Below, piece by piece: positions 56,301 to 64,000 of a stretch of 64,000 nucleotides of DNA. Each line of letters opens with the position of its first letter. The stretch's first letter is position 1. Under the pieces are notes generated by a model. That model made no database searches, had not been told where the DNA came from, and worked only from the letters and a program-made list of their open reading frames with translations. This stretch comes from Phialocephala subalpina (taxonomy: Eukaryota > Ascomycota > Leotiomycetes > Helotiales > Mollisiaceae). The stretch spans positions 62,001 through 126,000 of the forward strand of contig FJOG01000034.1 in the NCBI GenBank assembly GCA_900073065.1, written 5' to 3'. Both the position numbers and the translations under genes were made by a program.

Positions 56301-56718
56301 CCAAAAGCTCCTGTAATGTCCAACCTCTCGTAAACCATCGGCTTGACATGAACTTGGATCCAGGATCCCGAGGTATGTCGTCGGCAGGAACATCCGAAAG
56401 ATAAGCATAGCAGATAGAAGCACCCCTGTACCATTGAAACATGGAGTTGATAGCCTCGTGGAGTTCTACAGCGTTGGCCTTGTCGATGCAACAGGTGTCG
56501 ATCCAGATGTACCTGTGGCCATCCTCTTTGGCTTGTTTGCAGCATCCCCCAATCTTGATCGGCCGAGTCTCGGCTTCCTCGAATTTGCCCTGCTGGATAT
56601 CACAGAACGATACTTCTTCGTTATCCTTCCCCCAAGTATGTGACAATATAGCATAAGTGGGGACCGCATCATGGGAGAACTCCTCCAACTTGAAGGTTTC
56701 TACATTCATGAGACGCAT
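53368..56718 (-). CDS. HET-coiled-coil-ankyrin-ZZ receptor
   Basis: Single-exon protein of 1116 aa from the ATG at 56718 (MRLMNVETFKLEEF, the usual start). Order: HET domain (about 20-240; YAILSHTWG, YIWIDTCCIDK, WFTRGWTLQELLA, AYCLLGIFGV, YGEGNKAFRRLQEEI); a large middle region; a charged coiled coil (about 546-630); 12 ankyrin repeats (about 653-1040), of which units 2-9 are nearly identical (GETPLFWAA, VQLLLDKGAAIEAKD); and a C-terminal ZZ-type zinc finger (CDVC, CGIC, CWEC, with GH near the end). Such HET plus repeat proteins are allorecognition candidates. There is no NB-ARC domain; the coiled coil sits in its place. The stop codon is 6 bp from the retrotransposon's target duplication, so its natural terminator has been displaced. 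Confidence 0.9.
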   Translation of the reverse strand: MRLMNVETFKLEEFSHDAVPTYAILSHTWGKDNEEVSFCDIQQGKFEEAETRPIKIGGCCKQAKEDGHRYIWIDTCCIDKANAVELHEAINSMFQWYRGASICYAYLSDVPADDIPRDPGSKFMSSRWFTRGWTLQELLASKNLRFYDSEWHCLGSKGEMCTMVESITGISRPFLLGIAELHDASVAQRMSWAARRVTKRKEDTAYCLLGIFGVTMPMIYGEGNKAFRRLQEEIMRDIGDDSILAWGLDRTNPAHDSSIEVLSGGILAAAPSDFANCGQIISRERSANNSFDMFAGRVRAHLPFCTTSSGITYGLLNCGPEYHPEQVVAIPLVNVIPTDLPNQYVRPQGYCSILLPKKASEGSPKLIHIHREPTSRGRTIANRQSWFYIEQLFDTDLELIGVTPRDRWQKDQSVITTANDPDGNSIQRTLARFRSKGEGFYDFILVLEFEASLSPAEARCHLMISSRDTSLELLSQNLIHLRRDTLGQQSASNGLLNIAVSVRRQPVAGHLMFIVKLAAISSLPEVTVNATVELQVLDMKLDLRGTMEEKNRTRLLEEQLRQQTKEKMAEIEPKEKRLAAVQEKLKELEEERRLLVDNLKKHSLEAQLLTTKSDAIKQRQEKLSDQISATLRGLDNLHENHHAQPSFEKHHQTLLFCTAADGFKEIFELLFERRVDIELRDKSGRNRLSRAAEAGHVAMVQLLLDKGAAIEAKDNNGETPLFWAARAGHEAVVQLLLDKGAIIEAENEYGNTPLFSPADKGHKAVVQLLLDKGAAIDAKVDFGTTSLFWAAQAGHKAVVQLLLDKGAAIEAKDDNGLTPLFWAAQGGAEAIVQLLLDKGAAIEAKDNNGETPLFWAAQTGREAIVQLLLDKGAAIEAKDNNSATPLFWAAQAEREAMVQLLLDKGAAIEAKDDNGLTPLFWAAQAGQEAIVQLLLDKGADVEAKDNLKRTSLSFAAKNGHDKVIMTLLTIDKINLESKDHYGLTPLSIGARNGHINVVQQLLNTEHVNIDSRDCFERTPLWYARRYGHSGIVQLLRENAKMRGISLRESDLPLEAGSRPYKEFSGWCDVCTLSLQKDDLYYQCGICSGGSFIVCWECYNMEVCCLEVGHKLAKTYE
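53600..54660 (-). repeat. 99-bp ankyrin-coding repeats with high internal identity
   Basis: Tandem 99-bp units. Phrases such as GCGCCTTTATCGAGCAGCAA recur at 99-bp spacing, and eight consecutive units differ at only a few codons, mainly in the helix-2 and beta-hairpin positions (GREAI, GAEAI, GHKAV, GQEAI). Confidence 0.85.
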
Positions 56719-57146
56719 CGCCAAGTCTCCACGGTCGGCCAGATCGCAGTCGTCTCGGTAGACCTACTATTATCGATGCAGTATGGCGTCGGTCAACTGA
56801 GATACTGTGACACTGCCAGGCTCGAGGATTTCTGGAGGCTCGCACGTATTGGATAGGACGGGTTGAGACTCGGGTCTCTGATCGGCTTGGTCAGTTCACT
56901 CCGATTTCAAGAGTTTGTCGAGGACATTCGTATCGCTTGCTGCGCTCAACTGGATCAGATATAGCTGTCTCATGCAATGTTCTAGTGCGAGTATGTGCGC
57001 TAAATAAATGCCGGTGGCCACGAACTACCCTGCCTGCGTCCCGCGGTGCTGAGTTGTGGCGCTTTGGTCGGAGAGGATGTGGTAGGTCAAAGACGAGTCA
57101 TAGTAGAAGCATGCATTCTCTATGGTACTGTAGTCTTAGACTGCAG
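56719..57146. other. Divergent intergenic region
   Basis: Upstream of the HET-ankyrin gene (minus). No gene supported. Confidence 0.35.
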
Positions 57147-57222
57147 CTGCCTTAAAGGCAGGGCAGGGCTAAACTAGTGTACACGTGATAATATCTGCCT
57201 TGTCTGACTGCCTTAGGCAGTC
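57147..57222. promoter_or_regulatory. Two short palindromes sharing CTGCCTT
   Basis: CTGCCTTAAAGGCAG (57147-57161) and GACTGCCTTAGGCAGTC (57206-57222) are perfect dyads around odd centres and share a CTGCC/GGCAG arm. They lie between two divergent HET genes and could bind a dimeric regulator; this is speculative. Confidence 0.3.
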
Positions 57223-57596
57223 AATTCCCTGACAGGATGCTGGGAGCCTGGAGGATAGCTTCAAGTGATGACTAAGCCCCTAAATACACATAAATCGATT
57301 ATAGAACTAGCCTACAATTCAGCCCCTAAAGGAAGAGGCTTTTCGATCCTTAAAGAGGCATTACGCCCTGTGGGTAACCTTAGTTCGGTGGAGCTAATAA
57401 CGTTCTAATAGCGTCTGGAATTCCAGGCATCATTGCAATGAATGCGCTAGCGTCAGGGAGCCCAATTTTGCCATCCTCAACACTGGCGTTCCTCAAGCTT
57501 AGAGAGCCCAATTTTGCTCTATTCTAACGCTAAACAAATCCTCCTTCTACGTTCTGCTTGGGTTCTTGATTCCGATCGAGTAGCGGCCGTGATAGC

Positions 57597-60242
57597 ATGG
57601 CAGAACCACCTGTGTCACCACCCAAAGAAGAGTCGCGTGTGCCAGAGCCAGATGACGACCCCTCAACCGTCCTCACAACAGCCTCAGCCCAATCCCCCCA
57701 AGAAGAACAAGACGGCCTCGAATTCCAAATCGCCCTCGATGCCCTCGCAACCGGCAACACCGAACCTCTCAAACTCCACCTCGCCCGCATCCAAGGTCTC
57801 GACCCCTCACTCGTCTCTATCCGCTCCTCACCCTGGAATGCAGACGATGAGGCAAGACCAGGGTCGAAGCTCACTTATGTTGGGGAGATGGATCAGGTTG
57901 GTGAGCCTGATGGTGGAGTTGAGAATCTGGGTGCGAGGAAGGAGAAGAAGTGGAGGAGGGTTGAGTTGGATGTTCCGGATGAATTATTCACCTATCAACC
58001 ACTGGAGGTCGAGAAGAGAGAAATTCGACTGCTGAGGCTTGGGCCGCCAGATGGTGAGGGGATTATCCGTTCATTGGAGATGCAGAGCTTCCCGTTGAAT
58101 GAGGTACCGAAATTCTACGCCCTATCCTATGTTTGGGGACAACCAGACCTCATCATGCCCTTACCAGTCAATGGTCGACGAATAATGATCACCCAAAACC
58201 TATTCAAAGCCATTCAAACAACATTCAATAGATATGTAGATGTTTGGCTCTGGGCAGATGGGATTTGTATCAACCAGGAGGATTTGGTGGAGAGAGGTAG
58301 TCAGGTGGGGTTGATGGGGAGTATTTATGGCGAGGCAAGCCTGGTTGTTGCGCACACGGGGCATCATCGGTATGCTGTGCAGAAGGTTGGTGATGAGGAA
58401 AATTTTACAGACGTTACGGAAATGGATGGGGATGAATTGATGAGAGGTATGAGAAGTATGCGGTTGGATGAGATGGAGAGAGTGGACGAATCCGCGTTGA
58501 AGTCGGGATCGTTGGAGGAAACTGGAAAACACGACGAGTACGAAGGGTTAGAAGAAGAACACGGACTGGAGGAAGAGAAAAATCCCGCTTTGCCTGAACC
58601 TGGAGTATCACAATCGGCCATCAGCCTCATGAACTACCTCTCTCGAATATGGTCATCCGACGATGATTACGCACTTAAGGACGACGAAGAATGGAGAAAG
58701 CGAAATCTCCCAGACACCTCCGAAGGTAATGCTGAGATCTGGCTCAAGCTGTTCTCGATTTGGAGCGAAGATTGGTTTTATCGAAGCTGGGTGACACAGG
58801 AAGCTGTCCTCGGAAAGAAGGTCGTCCTTTTGATCGACGATACAGCTTGCAGTCTGGATTTCGTCATGAAGTTCTGGGAGCGAGCAAGAAAGAGAGATAT
58901 GCCTGAGATTTTGAAGCATGGTCCGTTGGCAGACGAGTATTCGCGGATCATGCATCTGAGTCCGGTTACTGCCATGAACGTTTTAAGGGACTCGACTCAT
59001 CCACAACCTGAAACCCTCACTTTGGGTGACGAGGAACCCCCAGCCCAAGAAGCAGAGACCAAAACCGAGACTGGGAGCGAGGGACACGCAAAACACCGGC
59101 CTGGTCTTCTACGACTACTGAGCTTGTTCCGCATGAATCTTGCTTCGGATCCTCGCGATAAGGTTTACTCTTTCCTTGGCCTCGCCAAAGGTGACGAGCT
59201 CGCAAAGTCTATCGCGCCCGACTACTCAGAAACAAACACAACTACAAAGCTTTATCGAAATGTCGCAGTAAGATTCGTTGAAAATGGTCGCGGACCTGAG
59301 CTCCTCCAATACTCCGGACTCGACCACAGCATCCCAGAACTACCAAGCTGGGCACCAGATTGGAGTCACCAAACGCGTTCAACTATTCCTGCTGATCTTT
59401 ACAACTGCTCAGGACCCTCAACCCCACGCATGTCAGTCTCACCCACAGACCCCAACAAACTCCTCATTCGAGGAGCAATCGTCGACAGAATTAAGTGGAA
59501 CGGAATGGCTTGGCGCTACTACTCTCACGATAGAAAGCAAGAGAAATTTGCACCTTTCAAAGAAGCTCCTGAGCGAATGTTCCCACCATTCTCCGACGAG
59601 GACAGTCGCTGTCTCATCAGAACTATGGCTTTACAAGGTGGCGCTGAGCATTGTTCTAAGTTTGGCAATAACAAAAGCCTCGAAGATGCCATGGCGAGAA
59701 CATTGTGTATGGATCGTACCTGGCGGGGAGAACGCACGAACTCAGATACTTCGTTTCTGGAAAGCTTCGAAGCTTTTCAAAGATTGTATGGGGAGGGCCC
59801 AGGTGAGAGTCTTCCTGAAGACAAGAAAGTCTATTGGTCTGGAATCTTTGCTTGGATCTGGGACTTTAACGAGCAAGAAGAGGGTGAACTGAGGAAGAAG
59901 TCGTGGCCTTTCGAGGTTGCGTTCCAAGAAGCTCATAAAGGACGCAGATTTTGTGCGACCCGAGAGGGGTATTTGTGTACCGCGCCGTACAATACCGAAC
60001 GTGGAGACAGGGTTGTTCTATTTGAAGGATTCAAAATCCCTTTCATCCTCCGGAGAGAAGACGAGGATTGGAAGATTGTTGGAGACTGCTATGTTCATGG
60101 AATCATGGATGGAGAATTGGTGATTCCGGTTCAAGATGGGGAGGCCAAGCCGGATGAAGTTATGAAGGATGCGAACGGCGACCTCTTCGCCTTGAGGACT
60201 TCTGCAGGCTTTGCCGAATTTCACGAGTTCAGCATCGTCTGA
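57597..60242 (+). CDS. Large HET-domain protein
   Basis: Single-exon gene of 881 aa. The first about 140 residues are a Pro/Glu-rich extension not usual for the family. The HET domain follows (REIRLLRLGP, FYALSYVWGQPD near 180, VWLWADGICINQED near 218, FYRSWVTQEAVLG near 400), split by a long acidic insert (about 270-345, Glu/Asp-rich). The second half has SDPRDKVYSFLGLA near 520, PDYSE, SWAPDWSH and the closing EGYLCTAP...GDRVVLFEG...FILRRE block with a glycine-containing CYVHGIMDGE, a C-terminal signature of many HET proteins. The gene looks intact. It is divergent from the HET-ankyrin gene. Confidence 0.85.
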   Translation: MAEPPVSPPKEESRVPEPDDDPSTVLTTASAQSPQEEQDGLEFQIALDALATGNTEPLKLHLARIQGLDPSLVSIRSSPWNADDEARPGSKLTYVGEMDQVGEPDGGVENLGARKEKKWRRVELDVPDELFTYQPLEVEKREIRLLRLGPPDGEGIIRSLEMQSFPLNEVPKFYALSYVWGQPDLIMPLPVNGRRIMITQNLFKAIQTTFNRYVDVWLWADGICINQEDLVERGSQVGLMGSIYGEASLVVAHTGHHRYAVQKVGDEENFTDVTEMDGDELMRGMRSMRLDEMERVDESALKSGSLEETGKHDEYEGLEEEHGLEEEKNPALPEPGVSQSAISLMNYLSRIWSSDDDYALKDDEEWRKRNLPDTSEGNAEIWLKLFSIWSEDWFYRSWVTQEAVLGKKVVLLIDDTACSLDFVMKFWERARKRDMPEILKHGPLADEYSRIMHLSPVTAMNVLRDSTHPQPETLTLGDEEPPAQEAETKTETGSEGHAKHRPGLLRLLSLFRMNLASDPRDKVYSFLGLAKGDELAKSIAPDYSETNTTTKLYRNVAVRFVENGRGPELLQYSGLDHSIPELPSWAPDWSHQTRSTIPADLYNCSGPSTPRMSVSPTDPNKLLIRGAIVDRIKWNGMAWRYYSHDRKQEKFAPFKEAPERMFPPFSDEDSRCLIRTMALQGGAEHCSKFGNNKSLEDAMARTLCMDRTWRGERTNSDTSFLESFEAFQRLYGEGPGESLPEDKKVYWSGIFAWIWDFNEQEEGELRKKSWPFEVAFQEAHKGRRFCATREGYLCTAPYNTERGDRVVLFEGFKIPFILRREDEDWKIVGDCYVHGIMDGELVIPVQDGEAKPDEVMKDANGDLFALRTSAGFAEFHEFSIV

Positions 60243-60745
60243 ACAATATCCTTGAAAGATTCAAGGGTTCGAAAGTATTACCGGTTCGAGGAAAGGCATT
60301 GTGGCTTCGGTATCGCATTCCAGGAAGTCGGTTGTTTCGCGAATCGGGAACCTGTAAGGAACTTGCCAAGTTCTAATGAACCGACTTCATCTGAAGAACT
60401 CCCTGGAGCCCCACAAGCCTGAATAGGAGTGCCGCTTCCTCCCCGGCATTCGGCTGGATGTGGCTTCGGTATGGCGTTCTGGGAATTTGGATGAAATCAA
60501 GCTTGGCAGGGTAATTTCGCCTCTTTACCCATCCCACCTCAAAGCCGCATCCGTCGCCAGCCATTTGACATATACTTATGCCGCCAAAGAAGTACCTTTC
60601 TGCTTGGAATTGTGTGGATAATTCATATGCATATTCTTCCATTCTGCAGCAATGGGCCGAAACGGCAAATGCTGCAGTCAGCAGTGGTATTGTGGAAGTG
60701 GGCAGACCTGGTGAAATTTTTGACATGTCTCCAGCTTGGAATTCC
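60243..60745. other. Intergenic region
   Basis: Spacer between the HET gene and the oxidase. No gene supported. Confidence 0.4.
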
Positions 60746-60751
60746 TATATA
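60746..60751 (+). promoter_or_regulatory. TATA box candidate for the oxidase
   Basis: TATATA about 90 bp before the ATG at 60838. Confidence 0.4.
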
Positions 60752-60837
60752 CTTTAGCCTTCTACCTAGACCTTTCACTAATGCCGTTGGTCCGTTTGAT
60801 TTTCGGCCTTCATTCTCTCCTTTTCTTGACTTGAGCT

Positions 60838-62852
60838 ATGTGTCATTTCCTGCTTCCAGCTTTGCTGGCACTCCTCACCGGAGTCAATGCCATTAACTTT
60901 GCTTGGGAGTCAGTCCAACTCAAAGACTCGGATGTCGGCAACTTCTCTGTCATTGCTTTTGGTGACAAGAGCAAACTGAGCTTTTTAACATCGACTCCAG
61001 CATGCAAGGCGTTTCCAGGCTCTTCAGACTGGCCCATCGATGCTGAATGGCGCCAATTGAACGTTTCCCTTGGCGGGGTATTGTTGAAGCCGATTCCACC
61101 GGCTGCTGTTTGCTATCCTGGCCCGAACTACGATGCGAACAAGTGTAGTTATCTGTTTCAAAATGCCACCTTTACTCGATTCTATATTAACGATCCCGTC
61201 ACGGTGTTGACTGCGTGGCCGCAAGGAGGAACGTGTTATGCGACACCATTTCCTGTTGGGAATTGTACGCAAGGTGGTTTCCCGGAATATGTGGTCAATG
61301 CTTCGACCGTGAAGCACATCCAAATGGCTGTGAACTTTGCAAGGAACAAGAACCTCAGGCTGGTGATCAAGTCAGTCTCAATTTCACATTCTCTAGGTAA
61401 CGCTAACTGATTGCAGGAACACTGGACATGATTTCGTTGGCCGATCTACTGGTGCCGGATCTCTTAGCATCTGGACGCACTACCTCAAGAGCTTCGAGTT
61501 CCTGCCCGAGTATGACCAAGGTGAATACAGCGATACCGCCGCTAGAGTCAGTGCTGGACTAGAGGCGTGGGAAATGTATGCATATATGGATAAGTACAAC
61601 ATCACTCTTGTTTCACCTGGAGGCTCTACGGTTGGACCATATGGAGGTTGGATGGCAGGTGGTGGACACTCTACGATTGGCTCTATCTATGGCTTGGGGA
61701 GTGACCAGCCTCTTTCTCTGCAAGTCGTCACAGCAGATGGGAGATACGTAACTGCAGATCCGGACACGAACGAAGACTTGTATTACGCTTTGCGCGGAGG
61801 TGGCCCAGGTCAGTGAAGCGTATCACAGTGGTTCAACACCTGCTAAAAATCATACAGGTACATACGGCATCGTGACATCCGCCATTGTTAAAGCTTACCC
61901 ACCACTCTACGTTAGCGAGTCCGTCGTCACTTTCGTCGGCGGGGATTTCTCGATGCTAAATACTTCAATCACAAACCCCTCATTAGGTTTAAACTTCACA
62001 TTCACACCTCCTGCTTCGACAAAAAGCATCGAGACTTTCTTCGAAGGGGTAAATTTCTACCAATACTTCGGAAAAAAGATCGTCGACAATGGGGGCACCG
62101 CCTACAGCTACATTTCTCGGACCAGCAATTCGAGTTTCAGCTTCACGACTAACATCGAAACTCCGGGCATGACAAAGGAGGAATCCTTCTCTTTCCTCCA
62201 ACCGCTCTACAAGAAACTCAACGATATCGGTATCCCTGTCAATCAAAGCATGCCCGTAACATCTCTGTCATGGGGTTCCACTCGCCAAGGCGAAGGAGAC
62301 TCACCAGGCAATTCGAGATTTGCAACTCGTCTATTCCCATACTCAAATTGGGAAGATGGCCCTGATGGAACAGTATTCAACAACACCATGGCCGCCATCC
62401 GGTCAACCATCGAAGCAGGCTACACTTTCCACGGAATCCACATCAAGCCCGATGAAGCTACGGCCGGCTATCCAGGAAACAGCGCCGTCAACCCCGCCTT
62501 CCGGACCGCCATCATGCACGCAGATCTCTTTGACAACACCCAACTCCAGGGTATTGCACCAGCACTTGCAAAGTCTACACACGTGAAGTTGAATGATGCG
62601 ATGAATTTGATTAGGAATGCAACGCCGGATGGAGGGAGTTATATCAATGAGGCTGATGTTCAAGAGCCGAATTGGCAACAGAGTTTCTTTGGGGATAAGT
62701 ATGAGAGGTTGTTGGAGATCAAGAGGGATAGGGATCCTTGGGGGTTGTTTTGGGCGGCGACTACAGTGGGGAGTGAGGAGTGGGAGGTCAGGACAGCGGA
62801 TGGGTTGCCGACGCAGAATGGGAAGTTGTGTAAGGTTGGAAGTTCAGCTTGA
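60838..62852 (+). CDS. Secreted FAD-binding oxidase, berberine-bridge-enzyme-like
   Basis: Three exons: 60838-61370, 61417-61808 and 61858-62852; introns of 46 and 49 bp keep phase. The product is 639 aa. A signal peptide (about 1-19) precedes the PCMH-type FAD-binding domain: FPEYVVNASTVKHIQMAVNF, KNTGHDFVGRSTG (with the His often used for covalent FAD), SPGGSTVGPYGGWMAGGGHS, YGLGSDQ and YYALRGGGPGTYGIV. The C-terminal BBE segment contains YINEADVQEPNWQQSFFG and KRDRDPWGLFWA, followed by VGSEEW and a Cys near the end. Many N-glycosylation-type sites fit secretion. Such enzymes oxidise sugars, alcohols or secondary metabolites; substrate unknown. The gene looks intact. Confidence 0.85.
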
Positions 62853-63010
62853 GAGTGTATCCAAATCCCATTCTCAAAGGTGGTGTAACAGAAGCCTCTA
62901 TTCCCAAAAGCAGTTCATGACGCAGTGTTGCAGAGAGCTTAAAACAGAACATTAATTGTTTCAACATTTCAAAATTCCACAACCAGGAAACGGTCAATAC
63001 CAAAGCCTGC

Positions 63011-63999
63011 ACAGATGTCACAACGTCCACTGATCATTGTGCCTATCCGTCGGATCGCCTTCAGTCCATAGAGCTGCTTTCTTCTGCTTGTTGTGATCCG
63101 GGTCATATTTGAACAAGACTTTGCCCGCAGCAGTATCCCAAAGCGCATCGTCGTTATTGTTCAAAGGATCGTAAGATATGTCTGTCCACATGCACTCGTG
63201 TCTTCACCATTTGGTATCGCTAGCGGTGGAATGATCGTGCCGACGGTCTGTTTAATTCGCCGCCACTTATCTTGATATGTTGCGTAGGGCGCTATGGCTT
63301 CCAGATGGGTGAAATATATAACCTTTGATCTTGTTATCGTTTGGATCAGGACCAGCGCCTTCTAAGATTTTAGCTGCGCAGCTGGTGAGAGATACCTGTT
63401 GAGGCCTTCGAGCTCGTGGATTGGGATTGAGTCCGTTCGTCAAGCCACCAATCACAAGATTAGTGAAGCGCTGTTCTAGTCCCATCTTCATCTTCTCGTC
63501 CCAGTATTCATCCTCTGTAAAAGAGAAGTCTTTGAAGTAATGAGCCATATACACTCCGGTTCGACTTGCAATAACAAGAACAGTACAACCACATAAGCCA
63601 TCTGTGCCGAGGCTTTTCGCTTGATCTCCCCCGATCTCTTGAAACAATGCGGTGTTGAATGGCTGTCTAGTGGCGTCTCCCCAGGTAATAGTTGGGAGCC
63701 AACTCCTTTTGGTAGAATTTGAACATATCATTTTTCGGCAGTGTCATAGTACGAGGTGACAGCTCTTTACCAATAGTATGATTGCACTCGTCGTAATCCG
63801 GATTGTTGTTCCGCTTGGTTACATCGAATGGCTCTCCTCTTGCGTCAAGGTAGGCCTGCGTGTTACATGTGGTTCGAGCATCGCGCTTCAGGATCTGGCG
63901 AGAAGAGGGGTCTCCATGGACTTTGTTTGTTGATCGTATCAACATCGATCGGCTGTGACTTGATTCAAGGTGCCCAAAATTTCCTGTATTATAAATCAA
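63011..63999 (-). pseudogene. Conserved fungal protein with three frameshifts, partial
   Basis: A minus-strand gene that enters from the right edge. Readable pieces in order: CNTQAYLDARGEPFDVTKRN through MFKFYQKELAP (63690-63999), then WGDATRQPFNTALFQEIGG, CGCTVLVIASRTGVYMAHYF and FSFTEDEYWDEKM (63290-63690), then after another shift LEAIAPYATYQDKWRRIKQT, and after a third WTDISYDPLNNNDDALWDT to the stop near 63032. The frame changes at about 63692, 63306 and 63203. The VIASRTGVYMAHYF block occurs in conserved fungal proteins of unknown role. The indels may be true decay or sequence errors; the N-terminus is outside the window. Confidence 0.5.
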
Positions 64000-64000
64000 T

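Overview
This window is nuclear DNA of a filamentous ascomycete (Pezizomycotina, possibly Leotiomycetes; the class is an inference). The evidence is short introns (mostly 42-110 bp) with CTAAC/CTGAC-type branch points, several HET-domain genes, a fungal Zn2Cys6 regulator, P450s, a fungal hybrid histidine kinase, an ATG27 gene, and AT-rich tracts that look like repeat-induced point mutation (RIP) acting on transposons. There is one 20-N assembly gap at 9715-9734. Many genes are split; where I give exons, the frames and splice sites were worked out by hand and reading phase is preserved across every junction.

Layout. 0.3-2 kb: short HET gene (minus). 2-2.5 kb: RIP tract with a 115-bp fold-back element. 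3.2-4.2 kb: polytopic membrane protein. 4.4-10.2 kb: a family of Cys-rich 'ribbon' genes whose exons all begin with a Cys codon (two loci plus a fragment), flanking a gene that fuses a Helo-like STAND N-terminal domain to two Sho1-type SH3 domains. 10.2-13.9 kb: NmrA-like reductase, 2EXR protein, ATG27. 14-16.8 kb: decayed membrane and P450 genes. 16.8-18.8 kb: two-exon HET gene. 19.2 kb: a 5S-rRNA-like fold. 19.4-22.6 kb: HET-NB-ARC-TPR receptor. 23.2-25.6 kb: RIP tract with a 412-bp palindrome. 25.6-29.9 kb: DUF7702-like membrane protein, P450 relic, secreted protein, small ORF. 30-31.8 kb: decayed polytopic protein. 32.5-38.4 kb: thioredoxin-fold AhpC/TSA-like protein converging on a GAF hybrid histidine kinase. 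39.7-42.2 kb: Zn2Cys6 regulator. 42.7-43.1 kb: hAT-type MITE. 44-45.9 kb: intact P450. 46-53.4 kb: RIP-mutated Ty1/Copia element with both LTRs and target-site duplication. 53.4-56.7 kb: HET-ankyrin-ZZ receptor. 57.6-60.2 kb: large HET protein. 60.8-62.9 kb: secreted FAD oxidase. 63-64 kb: frameshifted gene running off the end.

Biologically the window looks like an accessory island for non-self recognition. Five HET genes, two carrying nearly identical internal repeats, and one Helo-like/SH3 fusion are interleaved with RIP-inactivated transposons, secondary-metabolism-type enzymes and a few conserved housekeeping genes. The strongest candidates for something undescribed are the Helo-like/tandem-SH3 protein, the one-ribbon-per-exon Cys-rich family around it, and the 5S-like RNA fold next to the NLR gene.
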